Assembly (NCBI RefSeq): GCF_026340675.1
Contig: NZ_JAPEOX010000001.1
Location: forward strand, 3,596,001 to 3,660,000
Direction: 5' to 3'
DNA: 64,000 nt
From: Streptomyces sp. NBC_01264
Lineage (GTDB): Bacteria > Actinomycetota > Actinomycetes > Streptomycetales > Streptomycetaceae
Positions 43,398 through 53,015 of this stretch are shown here, one piece after another. How positions within the stretch are numbered: the stretch's first letter is position 1; each line of letters starts with the position of its first letter. The position numbers and the translations under genes were made by a program. A model generated the notes under the pieces. The model did not search any database. It was not told the DNA's origin and saw only the letters and a list, made by a program, of their open reading frames with translations.

Positions 43398-44732
43398 ATG
43401 CCCAGAATCAGCCGCCTGACCTCCGCCGCCACCGCCGTCGCCGCGATATCCGTACTCGCCACCGCGTGTGCGGGCTCCACCTCCGACACGGCCGCCGACG
43501 ACCCCAAGAAGGACGTCACCCTCAACTTCTGGCACGGCTGGTCCGCCCCCAGCGAGGCCAAGGCCATCGAGGACAACATCGCCCGGTTCCAGAAGGCGCA
43601 CCCGAACATCAAGGTCAACGTCACGGGCAACATGACGGACGACAAGATCAACCAGGCGCTGCGCGCCGGCGGCGACAAGGCCCCCGACGTGGTGGCCTCC
43701 TTCACCACCGACAGCGTCGGCAAGTTCTGCAACAGCGGCGCCTTCACGGACCTGAACCCCTTCCTGAAGAAGTCCGGGATCGACAAGGAGAAGGTCTTCC
43801 CCAAGACCCTTCTCCAGTACACCCAGTTCAACGGCAACCAGTGCACGCTGCCGCTGCTGAACGACGCGTACGGCCTCGTCTACAACAAGACCGCCTTCGC
43901 CGCCGCCGGGATCACCGAACCGCCCAAGACGTGGAGCCAGTTCGAGGCCGCCGCCCAGAAGCTGACGATCGCCAAGGGCGACTCGTACCAGCAGCTCGGC
44001 ATCATGCCCACCTACCACGGCTACGAGACCGCCCCCCAGCGCCTGGCCGCCATGTGGAGCCCGTCGTACTTCGACGCCGACGGCAAGTCGAACCTGGCCA
44101 AGGACCCCGGCTTCGCCAAGATGCTGACGGCGCAGAAGGACCTGGTCGGCAAGCTCGGCGGGTACGAGAAGCTGGAGAAGTTCCGCACCACCTTCGGTGA
44201 CGAGTGGGGCGCGGAGCACCCCTTCCACCTGGGCCTGGTCGCCATGCAGATCGACGGCGAGTGGCGGGCGAACATGGCGAAGGAGGCCGGGGTGAAGTTC
44301 GAGATCGGCACCGCCCCGATGCCCGTCCCGGACGACCAGGCCGCCGACTATGGCAAGGGCTACCTCTCCGGCACGATCATGGGCATCGCCTCGGGCAGCA
44401 AGAAGCAGAACGCCGCCTGGGAGCTGGCGAAGTACATGACCACCGACACCGACGCGGTCGTGGAGTTCGCCAACGCCATCCACAACGTGCCCTCCACCCT
44501 GGCCGCCCTGGACTCCCCCAAGCTCCAGGTGACCCCGGAGTTCAAGACCTTCATCGACATCGCCAAGCACCCGAAGTCGACCACCACCCCGGCGCAGGTG
44601 GACGGCGGCACCTACCAGCTGACCTTCACGGACTTCGCGTACGCGGTCGAGAAGGGCGACGTCGCGGACATCCACGCCGGGCTCGCCAAGACCGACCAGC
44701 AGATCGACACGGACATCGCGAAGGCGAAGTAG
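43398..44732 (+). CDS. csnE: extracellular sugar-binding lipoprotein of ABC importer, CsnE-like
   Basis: 444 aa from ATG at 43398. Lipoprotein signal with lipobox ending LATAC, Cys24. Bacterial solute-binding family 1 (MalE/UgpB): VTLNFWHGWSAPSEAKAI near the mature start, EDNIARFQKAHPNIKVNV next. It delivers oligosaccharide to the permeases encoded downstream; csn-type systems take chitosan-derived glucosamine units. Four bases separate its stop from csnF. Confidence 0.88.
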   Translation: MPRISRLTSAATAVAAISVLATACAGSTSDTAADDPKKDVTLNFWHGWSAPSEAKAIEDNIARFQKAHPNIKVNVTGNMTDDKINQALRAGGDKAPDVVASFTTDSVGKFCNSGAFTDLNPFLKKSGIDKEKVFPKTLLQYTQFNGNQCTLPLLNDAYGLVYNKTAFAAAGITEPPKTWSQFEAAAQKLTIAKGDSYQQLGIMPTYHGYETAPQRLAAMWSPSYFDADGKSNLAKDPGFAKMLTAQKDLVGKLGGYEKLEKFRTTFGDEWGAEHPFHLGLVAMQIDGEWRANMAKEAGVKFEIGTAPMPVPDDQAADYGKGYLSGTIMGIASGSKKQNAAWELAKYMTTDTDAVVEFANAIHNVPSTLAALDSPKLQVTPEFKTFIDIAKHPKSTTTPAQVDGGTYQLTFTDFAYAVEKGDVADIHAGLAKTDQQIDTDIAKAK

Positions 44733-44736
44733 CACC

Positions 44737-45687
44737 ATGGCCGGCACCCTCTCCCCCGAGCTGCGCACCAGGCGCCGCAGGTCCTCCCTGCGCACGGCGG
44801 CCTTCATGTCGCCCTGGCTGATCGGGTTCAGCGTCTTCTTCGCCTACCCGCTCCTCTCCACCGTCTACTTCTCCTTCACCAAGTACGACGGCTTCCGCCC
44901 ACCCGTCTTCAACGGGCTGGACAACTGGGACTACGTCTTCAACGACCTCCCGATGTTCTGGCCGGCCATGCGCAACACCCTGTGGCTGGTCCTGGTCATG
45001 GTGGCCTGCCGGGTCGCCTTCGGCCTGGGCATCGGCCTGCTCATCACCAAGATCAAGCTGGGCACGGGCGTCTTCCGCACCCTGTTCTACCTGCCCTACC
45101 TGGCCCCTCCGGTGGCGGCGACCCTCGCCTTCGTCTTCCTGCTCAACCCGGGCACCGGCCCGGTGAACACCCTGCTGGACGCGGTCGGACTGCCCACGCC
45201 CGGCTGGTTCACGGACGCCGACTGGTCCAAGCCGGCGCTGACCGCGCTCGCGGTGTGGGGGGTCGGCGACCTGATGGTCATCTTCATGGCCGCGCTGCTC
45301 GACGTACCGCGCGAGCAGTACGAGGCCGCCGAGCTGGATGGAGCCGGGCCGCTGGCGCGGTTCCGCCACATCACCCTGCCGAACATCTCGCCGATCATCC
45401 TGTTCGCGGTGGTCACCGGGGTCATCCAGGCCATGCAGTACTACACGCAGCCCCTGGTCGCGGGGAAGGTGGCGGCCGGCGTGATCGCCGGCTCGGGCCA
45501 GCAGTTCGAGCCCGGGTACCCCGACAAGTCCACGCTGACCCTGCCCCAGGTCATCTACAACGCGGGCTTCCAGCGCTTCGACTACGGCACCGCCTGCGTG
45601 GTCGCCCTGGTGCTGTTCGCCCTCTCCATGGCCTTCACCGCGCTGCTCATGCGGCGGCGCGGCGGGCTGATCGAGGCAGGTGACTGA
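44737..45687 (+). CDS. csnF: ABC sugar permease 1, CsnF-like
   Basis: 316 aa from ATG at 44737. MalF-type inner-membrane permease, about six helices. The EAA loop that contacts the ATPase is EAAELDGAGPLARFRHITLPNISP at about 202-225. Forms a heterodimer with the next gene's product. No ATPase gene is present in the operon, so the shared ATPase MsiK, encoded elsewhere in Streptomyces, is expected to drive it. Confidence 0.9.
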   Translation: MAGTLSPELRTRRRRSSLRTAAFMSPWLIGFSVFFAYPLLSTVYFSFTKYDGFRPPVFNGLDNWDYVFNDLPMFWPAMRNTLWLVLVMVACRVAFGLGIGLLITKIKLGTGVFRTLFYLPYLAPPVAATLAFVFLLNPGTGPVNTLLDAVGLPTPGWFTDADWSKPALTALAVWGVGDLMVIFMAALLDVPREQYEAAELDGAGPLARFRHITLPNISPIILFAVVTGVIQAMQYYTQPLVAGKVAAGVIAGSGQQFEPGYPDKSTLTLPQVIYNAGFQRFDYGTACVVALVLFALSMAFTALLMRRRGGLIEAGD

Positions 45688-45692
45688 GGATC

Positions 45693-46613
45693 ATGAGCCA
45701 GACCATCACCCGCGAAGCGCGGCGCACTCCCCGTCCCACCGGATCATCCGGTACGACGGACTCCGCGCGGCCCGTGCGCACCGCGCGCCGCCGGGCCGCC
45801 CTGCACTGGGTGGCCGTGCACTCCCTCGGCGTCGCCGCGGCGCTCTTCTTCGTCCTCCCGTTCGTGTTCCTCTTCCTGACCTCGGTGATGAGCGACCAGC
45901 AGGCGCTGACCCGCGACCTGTGGCCGCACACCTGGGAGTGGGGCAACTACGCGAAGGTGTGGGACACCCCCGGCTTCCTGACCTGGTGGCGCAACACCCT
46001 GCTGTACGCGGGCCTCGGCACCGTGCTGACCGTGGTCTCCTCGGTGCCCGTCGCCTACGCGCTCGCCAAGTTCCGCTTCCGCGGCCGGCGGCTGTCGCTG
46101 CTGCTCGTGATCGCCATGATGATGCTGCCGCCCCAGGTGGTCGTCATCCCGATGTACCTCTTCTGGGCCAAGCAACTGGACCTCTCCGGCACCCTGTGGC
46201 CGCTGATCATCCCGATGGCCTTCGGCGACGCCTTCTCCATCTTCCTGCTGCGCCAGTTCCTGCTGACCATCCCCGACGAGTACCTCGACGCGGCGAAGGT
46301 CGACGGCTGCGGCGAGCTGCGCACCCTGCTGCGGGTGGTCCTGCCGATGGCGAAGCCCGGGATCGCGGCGGTCGCACTGTTCCAGTTCTTCGCCGCCTGG
46401 AACGACTACTTCGGCCCACAGATCTACGCCTCGGACAACCCGGCCGCCTGGACCCTCAGTTACGGGCTGGAGTCCTTCAAGGGCGCACACCACACCAACT
46501 GGAACCTGACCATGGCGGCGACCGTGCTGGTCATGGCCCCGGTGATCGTCCTCTTCTTCTTCGCCCAGAAGGCGTTCGTCGAAGGCGTCACCCTGACCGG
46601 AGTGAAAGGCTAG
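45693..46613 (+). CDS. csnG: ABC sugar permease 2, CsnG-like
   Basis: 306 aa from ATG at 45693, preceded by GAGGATC and only five bases after csnF. MalG-type permease with about six helices after a 35-residue cytoplasmic tail. EAA loop: DAAKVDGCGELRTLLRVVLPMAKPG at about 204-228. It ends in the family-typical KAFVEGVTLTGVKG. Confidence 0.9.
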   Translation: MSQTITREARRTPRPTGSSGTTDSARPVRTARRRAALHWVAVHSLGVAAALFFVLPFVFLFLTSVMSDQQALTRDLWPHTWEWGNYAKVWDTPGFLTWWRNTLLYAGLGTVLTVVSSVPVAYALAKFRFRGRRLSLLLVIAMMMLPPQVVVIPMYLFWAKQLDLSGTLWPLIIPMAFGDAFSIFLLRQFLLTIPDEYLDAAKVDGCGELRTLLRVVLPMAKPGIAAVALFQFFAAWNDYFGPQIYASDNPAAWTLSYGLESFKGAHHTNWNLTMAATVLVMAPVIVLFFFAQKAFVEGVTLTGVKG

Positions 46614-46618
46614 TCACG

Positions 46619-47884
46619 ATGAAACTCGCAGTGGTGGGCGGCGGTTCCACCTATACCCCCGAGCTGATCGACGGGTTCGCCCGACTGCGCGACACCCTGC
46701 CGATCAGCGAGTTGGTGCTGATCGACCCGGCCGCCGAGCGGCTGGAGCTCATCGGCGGCCTGGCCCGGCGGATCTTCGCCAAGCAGGGGCACCCGGGCCT
46801 CATCACCACCACCTCCGACCTCGACGCGGGCGTCGCGGACGCCGACGCGGTCCTGCTGCAGCTGCGCATCGGCGGGCAGGCGGCCCGGCTCCAGGACGAG
46901 ACCTGGCCGCTGGAGTGCGGCTGCGTGGGCCAGGAGACCACCGGGGCCGGCGGTCTCGCCAAGGCGCTGCGCACGGTCCCGGTGGTCCTCGACATCGCCG
47001 AGCGGGTCCGGCGCTCCAACCCGGACGCCTGGATCATCGACTTCACCAACCCGGTCGGGATCGTCACCCGGGCTCTGCTCCAGGCCGGGCACAAGGCCGT
47101 CGGGCTGTGCAACGTGGCCATCGGCTTCCAGCGCAGGTTCGCCGCGATGCTGGACCTGACCCCGGCCGACATCCACCTCGACCACGTGGGCCTCAACCAC
47201 CTCACCTGGGAGCTGGGGGTGCGCAAGGGCGGCCCGGAGGGCGAGAACCTGCTGCCGCAGCTCATCGCCCGGCACGGCGAGGCCATCGCCGCGGACCTGC
47301 GGCTGCCGCGCGCGGTCCTGGACCGGCTCGGGGCGGTCCCCTCGTACTACCTGCGCTACTTCTACGCGCACGACGAGGTGGTCCGGGAGCTCGGGACCAA
47401 GCCCTCGCGGGCCGCCGAGGTCGCCGCGATGGAGAAGGAACTGCTCGGCCTGTACGGGGATCCCGCGCTGGACGAGAAGCCGGAACTGCTCTCCAAGCGG
47501 GGCGGCGCCTTCTACTCGGAGGCGGCGGTGGACCTGGCCGCGGCCCTGCTGGGCGACGGCGGGAGCGCCGTACAGGTGGTCAACACGCTGAACAACGGCA
47601 CCCTGCCGTTCCTCCCGGACGACGCGGTGATCGAGGTCCAGGCGCGCGTGGACCGCTCCGGACCCTCGCCGCTGGCCGTACCGCGGCTGGACCCGCTGTA
47701 CGCGGGGCTCATCTCCCACGTCACGGCCTACGAGGACCTCGCGCTGGACGCGGCGCTGCGCGGCGGCCGCGAGCGGGTGTTCAAGGCGCTGCTGGCACAC
47801 CCGCTGGTGGGCCAGTTCGACCTCGCCGAGGGGCTGACCGACCGGCTCCTCGCGCACAACAAGGAGCACCTGGCATGGGCGTGA
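46619..47884 (+). CDS. csnH: GH4 family 6-phospho-beta-glucosidase-like enzyme, CsnH-like
   Basis: 421 aa from ATG at 46619. NAD- and metal-dependent GH4 fold: VVGGGSTYTPELIDGFARL near the N-terminus binds NAD, and FTNPVGIVTRALLQAGHKAVGLCNVAIGF holds the metal-binding Cys. GH4 enzymes cleave sugar phosphates through oxidation at C3. An ABC importer brings in unphosphorylated sugars, so the cotranscribed kinase may supply the phosphorylated substrate. Confidence 0.88.
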   Translation: MKLAVVGGGSTYTPELIDGFARLRDTLPISELVLIDPAAERLELIGGLARRIFAKQGHPGLITTTSDLDAGVADADAVLLQLRIGGQAARLQDETWPLECGCVGQETTGAGGLAKALRTVPVVLDIAERVRRSNPDAWIIDFTNPVGIVTRALLQAGHKAVGLCNVAIGFQRRFAAMLDLTPADIHLDHVGLNHLTWELGVRKGGPEGENLLPQLIARHGEAIAADLRLPRAVLDRLGAVPSYYLRYFYAHDEVVRELGTKPSRAAEVAAMEKELLGLYGDPALDEKPELLSKRGGAFYSEAAVDLAAALLGDGGSAVQVVNTLNNGTLPFLPDDAVIEVQARVDRSGPSPLAVPRLDPLYAGLISHVTAYEDLALDAALRGGRERVFKALLAHPLVGQFDLAEGLTDRLLAHNKEHLAWA

Positions 47885-48888
47885 GCCGGCCCCTGAAGGC
47901 AGCCGTCCTCGCCGTCGACGCGGGCAACAGCAAGACGGACGTGGCGTTGATCGCCGCGGACGGCCGCGTCCTCGGCACCGGACGCGCGGGCGGCTTCCAG
48001 CCCCCGCGCGTCGGGGTCGAGGCGGCGGTGGACGTCCTCGCGCAGGCCGTCGCCGAGGCGGCCGCGGCCGCCGGGCTGCCGGAGCCCGCGGCCGGGGCCC
48101 CGTACGCCGACCGGGTCTCGGCCTGTCTGGCCAACGCGGACCTCCCGGTGGAGGAGGCCCTGCTCGCGCAGGCCATCGGCGCGCGGGGCTGGGGCGCGGA
48201 CACCGAGGTCCGCAACGACACCTTCGCGATCCTGCGGGCGGGCCTCGGCGAGGACGCCGGGGGGCCGCGCGGGGTCGCGGTGGTCTGCGGGGCGGGCATC
48301 AACTGCGTGGGCATGCTGCCCGACGGGCGCACCGCCCGGTTCCCGGCGCTGGGGCAGATCTCCGGCGACTGGGGCGGCGGCGGCGGGCTGGCCGCCGAGG
48401 CCATGTGGTGGGCGGCGCGCGCCGAGGACGGGCGCGGCGGTCCCACCGAGCTCGCGGCGGCCCTGCCGGGGCACTTCGCACGGGAGTCCGTGTACGCGCT
48501 GATCGAGGCGCTGCACCTGGGCATCGTCGAGCCCGTACGGATGCACGAGTTGGTGCCGGTGCTGTTCGCGGTGGCCGCGGCCGGTGATGCGGTCGCCGCG
48601 GCCCTCGTCGAGCGGCAGGCCGAGGAGGTCGTGGCGCTGGCCTCGGTGGCGCTGGAGCGGCTCGGGCTGCTGGCCGAGGAGGCGCCCGTCCTGCTGGGCG
48701 GCAGCGTACTGGCCGCCCGGCACCCGCAGCTGAACGGCCGGGTGGAGGCCCTGCTCGCCGAACGGGCGCCGCACGCCCGGGTGTCGGTGGTGACGGCCCC
48801 GCCGGTGCTGGGCGCCGGCCTGCTGGGCCTGGACGCCCTGGGCGCCGGCCCCGAGGCCTACGGGAAGCTGCGTGCCCACTTCGGTTGA
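47875..48888 (+). CDS. csnK: BadF/BadG/BcrA/BcrD-type sugar kinase, CsnK-like
   Basis: 337 aa. The ATG at 47875 has AAGGAG upstream and overlaps csnH by 10 bases, indicating coupled translation. ASKHA fold: phosphate motif LAVDAGNSKTDVALIAADG at about 12-30, GVAVVCGAGINCVGM in the centre, and PVLLGGSVLAARH in the second half. Relatives phosphorylate N-acetylglucosamine or glucosamine. Last gene of the csn operon. Confidence 0.88.
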   Translation: MGVSRPLKAAVLAVDAGNSKTDVALIAADGRVLGTGRAGGFQPPRVGVEAAVDVLAQAVAEAAAAAGLPEPAAGAPYADRVSACLANADLPVEEALLAQAIGARGWGADTEVRNDTFAILRAGLGEDAGGPRGVAVVCGAGINCVGMLPDGRTARFPALGQISGDWGGGGGLAAEAMWWAARAEDGRGGPTELAAALPGHFARESVYALIEALHLGIVEPVRMHELVPVLFAVAAAGDAVAAALVERQAEEVVALASVALERLGLLAEEAPVLLGGSVLAARHPQLNGRVEALLAERAPHARVSVVTAPPVLGAGLLGLDALGAGPEAYGKLRAHFG

Positions 48889-49087
48889 ACCGCGCCCGAT
48901 GCGGAACCATCGCGGCCCGCAGGGCGTACTGACGGTGAAGGGGTGGAGCGGACGGGGGGATACCGGCCGGGGCAGGACCGGGGACGGATCGGGGCGGATC
49001 GTGCCCGATCTCGGACCGCGTGCTGTGGAGGACCGCCACTAAGGCCATACTGCTGCGAAGCACGAAGGACCGAGGGGGAGGTCAGGG

Positions 49088-50494
49088 GTGGCCATCACAT
49101 CACGCGCGCCCGCGCCCGGCGGCGTCGTCGCGGCGTCCTCCGGGACGCCCGCGCCGCCGCCCGACGGGCTGCCCCGGCGCGGCACCGCCTGGGCCGAGGG
49201 CGTGGAGCGGCTGCGCGCGGCCGCCACCACCGAGCCCGGCCGGCTGCGGATCATCGGGGCGGCGCTGGCCGCACTGGTCCTGCTGTTCGGCGCGGTGGCC
49301 GTCTGGGAGATCTCCGGCCGGGTCGCCGCCGCCGACGACGTCGTGGGCCGCAGCCAGCCCCTGAGCGCCGACGCGGCGAGCATCTACCGCTCCCTCGCGG
49401 ACGCCGACACCGCCTCCTCCAGCGGTTTCCTCGCGGGCGGCCAGGAGCCCCGCGAGGTCCGCAGCCGGTACGAGAAGGACATAGCCAACGCGTCCCGGCT
49501 GCTGGTGAACGCGGCCGCCAGCACCACGGCCGGCGAGGACTCCCGCAAGCAGATCACCCTGCTGAGCGAGCAGCTCCCCCGCTACGCCGGACTGATCGAG
49601 CAGGCCCGGGCCACCAACAAGCAGGGCCTGCCGCTCGGCGGCGCCTACCTCCGGTACGCGAACGAGCAGATGAGCACCCAGCTGCTGCCCGCGGCGCAGC
49701 GGCTCTACGAGGCGGAGACCGGCCGGCTCTACACGGACTACGACGAGGCCCGCGCGCTGCCCCTGGCCTCGTTGGGGGCCGGTCTGCTCGCCCTCGTCGC
49801 CCTGGTCTGGGCCCAGCGGCGCAACTACCGCCGGACGAACCGCGTCCTCAATCACGGGCTCGTCGCCGCGACCACCGCCTCGCTGGTGCTGCTGCTGTGG
49901 CTGGCCGCGGGGCACACGGTCGCCCGGTCGGGGCTGAGCGAGGCCCGCACGGACGGTCAGGAGTCGCTCAAGGTGCTCAACGACGCGCGGATCGCCTCGC
50001 TCCAGGCGCGGGCCAACGAGAACCTGACGCTGGTCTCGCGCGGCGCCGTACTGGCCGAGGACAAGAAGTCCGACAAGTACGACGTGGACTACTCGAACAA
50101 CATGAAGGACCTCGACGCGGGCCTGGCGACGGCGGCGAAGCTGGCCGACGACAAGGCCGGCCGGGATCCCGTGGCCCGCGCCGCGGAGGGCGTGCGGCAG
50201 TGGAAGGGGCTGCACGCGGCGGCCCGGCAGACCGACCTGACGGGCGATTACCAGGGCGCCGTCGGGCAGGTCATCGGCGACAAGGACCATCCGAAGCCCA
50301 CGGGGAGCGCCTTCGACACGGTGGACGCCTCGCTGGAGGAGGCCGTGGCCCACGAGCAGCGTGAGTTCACCGGCGCGGCGCGGGACGGGCTCGGGGCGCT
50401 CGACGGTTTGGTGACGGGTACGGCGGCCCTGGCGGTCGTCGGCGCGGTGGCCGCCCTGCTCGGCATCGGGCGCAGGCTTTCGGAGTACAGGTGA
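49088..50494 (+). CDS. glnX: GlnX-like four-helix membrane sensor protein
   Basis: 468 aa from GTG at 49088, preceded by GGGGGAGG. Membrane segments at about 54-74, 222-240, 255-277 and 439-461. Two extracytoplasmic domains lie between helices 1-2 (about 140 residues, helical) and 3-4 (about 165 residues). This is the topology I recall for mycobacterial GlnX. It is followed by a GlnH-like gene and, one gene later, pknG, matching glnX-glnH-pknG of mycobacteria, where the three sense aspartate/glutamate. Its own sequence similarity could not be tested. Confidence 0.7.
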   Translation: MAITSRAPAPGGVVAASSGTPAPPPDGLPRRGTAWAEGVERLRAAATTEPGRLRIIGAALAALVLLFGAVAVWEISGRVAAADDVVGRSQPLSADAASIYRSLADADTASSSGFLAGGQEPREVRSRYEKDIANASRLLVNAAASTTAGEDSRKQITLLSEQLPRYAGLIEQARATNKQGLPLGGAYLRYANEQMSTQLLPAAQRLYEAETGRLYTDYDEARALPLASLGAGLLALVALVWAQRRNYRRTNRVLNHGLVAATTASLVLLLWLAAGHTVARSGLSEARTDGQESLKVLNDARIASLQARANENLTLVSRGAVLAEDKKSDKYDVDYSNNMKDLDAGLATAAKLADDKAGRDPVARAAEGVRQWKGLHAAARQTDLTGDYQGAVGQVIGDKDHPKPTGSAFDTVDASLEEAVAHEQREFTGAARDGLGALDGLVTGTAALAVVGAVAALLGIGRRLSEYR

Positions 50495-51582
50495 GAGCGA
50501 TGCCGGGACGGGTGAAGCACGCGGTCATGGGCTCCGAGGGCTCGGGGGGCACCGCGTCCCCCACGGTGGCCTCCGAGGAGGTACGGGAGGTACGCGGCCT
50601 GCGACGCCTCACCGGCCGGCTGCGCGGCTGGGGCGGGGTCGGTGCGATGGCCGCGGCCTGTGCGCTGACGGCCGCCGCCGTGCTGCTGCCGCTGGCCCAG
50701 GCGGCCCCGGGCGGCCCGGGTATCTCCGCACCGGTGCGCGGGCCGGCCAGGACGGCCGTCGCTCCGCAGGCACCCGCGGACACCTGCGAGAACCCCGAGG
50801 CGAGCCTGCGCCCCAACGGCCTGGACGGCTCGTCCATCGAGCGGATCCGCGCCGCGGGCCACCTCGTCGCGGGCGTGGACCAGAACAGCTTCAAATGGGG
50901 CTACCGCAACCCGGCCGGGGAGCTCGACGGTTTCGACATCGCCCTGGTCCAGGCCATAGCGAAGGACATATTCGGCACCGACGGCAAGGTCATCTACCGG
51001 GCCATCCCCACCAGTCAGCGCATCCCCGCGCTCAAGGACGGCACCGTCGACATCGTCGTGCGCACGATGACCGTCAACTGCAAGCGGCTGGAGGAGGTCG
51101 CCTTCTCGACGGCGTACTTCGAGGCCGGGCAGCAGGTGCTGGCCCCCAAGGACTCGAAGATCACCGGCTACGACGCCTCGCTGAAGGGCCGCCGCATCTG
51201 CACGGCGGCCGGCTCGACGGCGGAGGCGGCCCTGGCCACCCAGTCCTACGGCGCCGTCCCGGTCAGCGTGCCCAACCAGCTGGACTGCCTGGTCCGGCTG
51301 CAGTTGGGCGAGGTGGACGGCATCATCACCGACAACGCCCTCGCCGCGGGCCAGGCCGCGCAGGACCCGTCGATCCGGCTGGTCGGCTCCCCGTTCACCA
51401 AGGAGTTCTACGGGGTGGCCATGAACAAGGACGCCGGTGACCTGGTGCGCCGGGTCAACAAGGTGCTGGAGGACTACCGCGCGGGCGGCGACGCCAGCCC
51501 CTGGATGGCGGCCTACAAGCACCACCTGGAACCCGTGCTGCCCGGTGTGGCCGGCCCGCCCGTTCCCAAGTACCGGGACTGA
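50491..51582 (+). CDS. glnH: GlnH-like glutamate/aspartate-binding protein, solute-binding family 3
   Basis: 363 aa. GTG at 50491 overlaps the glnX stop by four bases (GTGA). Cytoplasmic tail of about 45 residues, one hydrophobic segment (about 50-72) ending QAAPGG. No lipobox Cys follows, so it is membrane-anchored or secreted. Family 3 fold: HLVAGVDQNSFKWGYRNPAGELDGFDIALVQAI, VDIVVRTMTVNCKRLEEVAFS and EVDGIITDNALAAG. No ABC permease is encoded nearby, which supports a sensing rather than a transport role. Confidence 0.8.
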   Translation: MRAMPGRVKHAVMGSEGSGGTASPTVASEEVREVRGLRRLTGRLRGWGGVGAMAAACALTAAAVLLPLAQAAPGGPGISAPVRGPARTAVAPQAPADTCENPEASLRPNGLDGSSIERIRAAGHLVAGVDQNSFKWGYRNPAGELDGFDIALVQAIAKDIFGTDGKVIYRAIPTSQRIPALKDGTVDIVVRTMTVNCKRLEEVAFSTAYFEAGQQVLAPKDSKITGYDASLKGRRICTAAGSTAEAALATQSYGAVPVSVPNQLDCLVRLQLGEVDGIITDNALAAGQAAQDPSIRLVGSPFTKEFYGVAMNKDAGDLVRRVNKVLEDYRAGGDASPWMAAYKHHLEPVLPGVAGPPVPKYRD

Positions 51583-51587
51583 GGCCG

Positions 51588-53015
51588 GTGGCGGATTCTG
51601 AGCCCGATGTCACGAGACCGGAGGCGGAATCGGTGGAGTCCCATCCTTGGGGATCGCAGCCTCGGGGCGCACAGCCCCCGGGAGCGCAGCCGGCGGTGAT
51701 GGACCGGGACGGCGTGGACCGTGCGCTGGCCCGGCTGGGCGCGGAGCACGAGGCCGTCGAGACCTCGCTGCTCGCGCTCCAGGACCACTCCGGCCGGCGG
51801 CTCCTGGAGGGCGCCGGGCTGACCGGGGTCACCAAGGAGCGGTGGGCCGGGGCCGACGCGGCCATCACCCGGCTGTGGCGGTACTTCGACGCCTACAGCG
51901 GGGCGCTGGGCGCCGCCCGGGAGATCCGCGAGCGGCGCCGCTGGCCGAGCCGCGAGGACCTGGTCGAGCTGACGGACCGGCTGCGCGGGCCCGGGGTGCT
52001 GATCTCCGGGGCCGCGGTGGAGGGGGCCCCGCTCGCGGAGCGGTTCTCCCTCGCCGAGCTGGTGTCGCGCATGAACGAGCTGTACGCGAGCTCCCTGGAC
52101 GTGGTGGTCGCCGCGGACTCGGTCTGGTCGGCGCTGCCCGCCCGGATCGACCTGCTCTCCGCCGAACTGCACCGCACCCGTACCCTCGCCCACTCGGTGG
52201 GGGTCCGGCCGGGGGAACACCCCTCGGGGGACGACCTGGAGGCCATCACGGCCGAGCTGGCGGACCTGCGGGCCCGGGTGATCGAGGACCCGCTGGCGTT
52301 CTGGTTCTCCGTGGCCGGGAGCTCCGCCCCGGGCGGCGGCCGTCCGGACACCGGGCGCTACGACCGGGCCGCGCTCGCGCTGGAGGACGTACGCCGGGAG
52401 GTCGAGGCGGTACTGGCCGTCCGGCAGGACGCCGAGCAGCGGCTGATCGGGCTGCGGGACCTGCTCTCGCGGGCCGACCGGACCCTGGCGGAGGCCCGGG
52501 TGGCCCGCGGCGAGGTGCTAGCGAAGATCGCGGCGTCCGAGGTGCCCGCGGTGAGCGGCCCGCCGACGGCGCTGCAGGAGCAGCTCTCGGCGGCGGCCGA
52601 GTACCGGCGCCGGGCCCAGTGGCACCGGCTGTCGCCGCTGCTGGAGTCGTTGGAGGAACGGGCCGAGGAGGAACTGCTGAGGGCCCGCGAATCGTTGACC
52701 GCGGTGACGGCTCCGCTGGCCGTGCGGGCGGAACTGCGCGGCCGGCTCGACGCCTACAAGGCGAAGGTGGCGCGGCTCGGCATGGCGGAGGATCCGCTGC
52801 TGATGGAGCGGTACGACACCGCCCGGCGGATGCTGTGGAGCGCGCCCTGCGATCTGCGGGCCGCCGAGCAGGCGGTGCTCCGCTACCAGTGGGCGACGGC
52901 CGAGGCGCTGCCGGCGCCTCAGCAGGACCGGCAGAGCCCGCAGGACCAGCAGGACCGGCAGGGGCACCGACCGGTGCACGAGTGGCCCGACGGGCCGAGG
53001 GAGGGGGACGCGTGA
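51588..53015 (+). CDS. coiled-coil protein of the pknG operon, unknown function
   Basis: 475 aa from GTG at 51588, five bases after the glnH stop. Predominantly helical, Glu/Arg/Ala/Leu-rich with long heptad-like stretches (about 40-420), no signal peptide or membrane helix. A Gln/Asp/Arg tail (PQQDRQSPQDQQDRQ) ends the protein. Inserted between glnH and pknG; mycobacteria lack it at this place as far as I recall. A scaffold between the GlnX cytoplasmic face and PknG is a guess from position. Confidence 0.7.
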   Translation: MADSEPDVTRPEAESVESHPWGSQPRGAQPPGAQPAVMDRDGVDRALARLGAEHEAVETSLLALQDHSGRRLLEGAGLTGVTKERWAGADAAITRLWRYFDAYSGALGAAREIRERRRWPSREDLVELTDRLRGPGVLISGAAVEGAPLAERFSLAELVSRMNELYASSLDVVVAADSVWSALPARIDLLSAELHRTRTLAHSVGVRPGEHPSGDDLEAITAELADLRARVIEDPLAFWFSVAGSSAPGGGRPDTGRYDRAALALEDVRREVEAVLAVRQDAEQRLIGLRDLLSRADRTLAEARVARGEVLAKIAASEVPAVSGPPTALQEQLSAAAEYRRRAQWHRLSPLLESLEERAEEELLRARESLTAVTAPLAVRAELRGRLDAYKAKVARLGMAEDPLLMERYDTARRMLWSAPCDLRAAEQAVLRYQWATAEALPAPQQDRQSPQDQQDRQGHRPVHEWPDGPREGDA

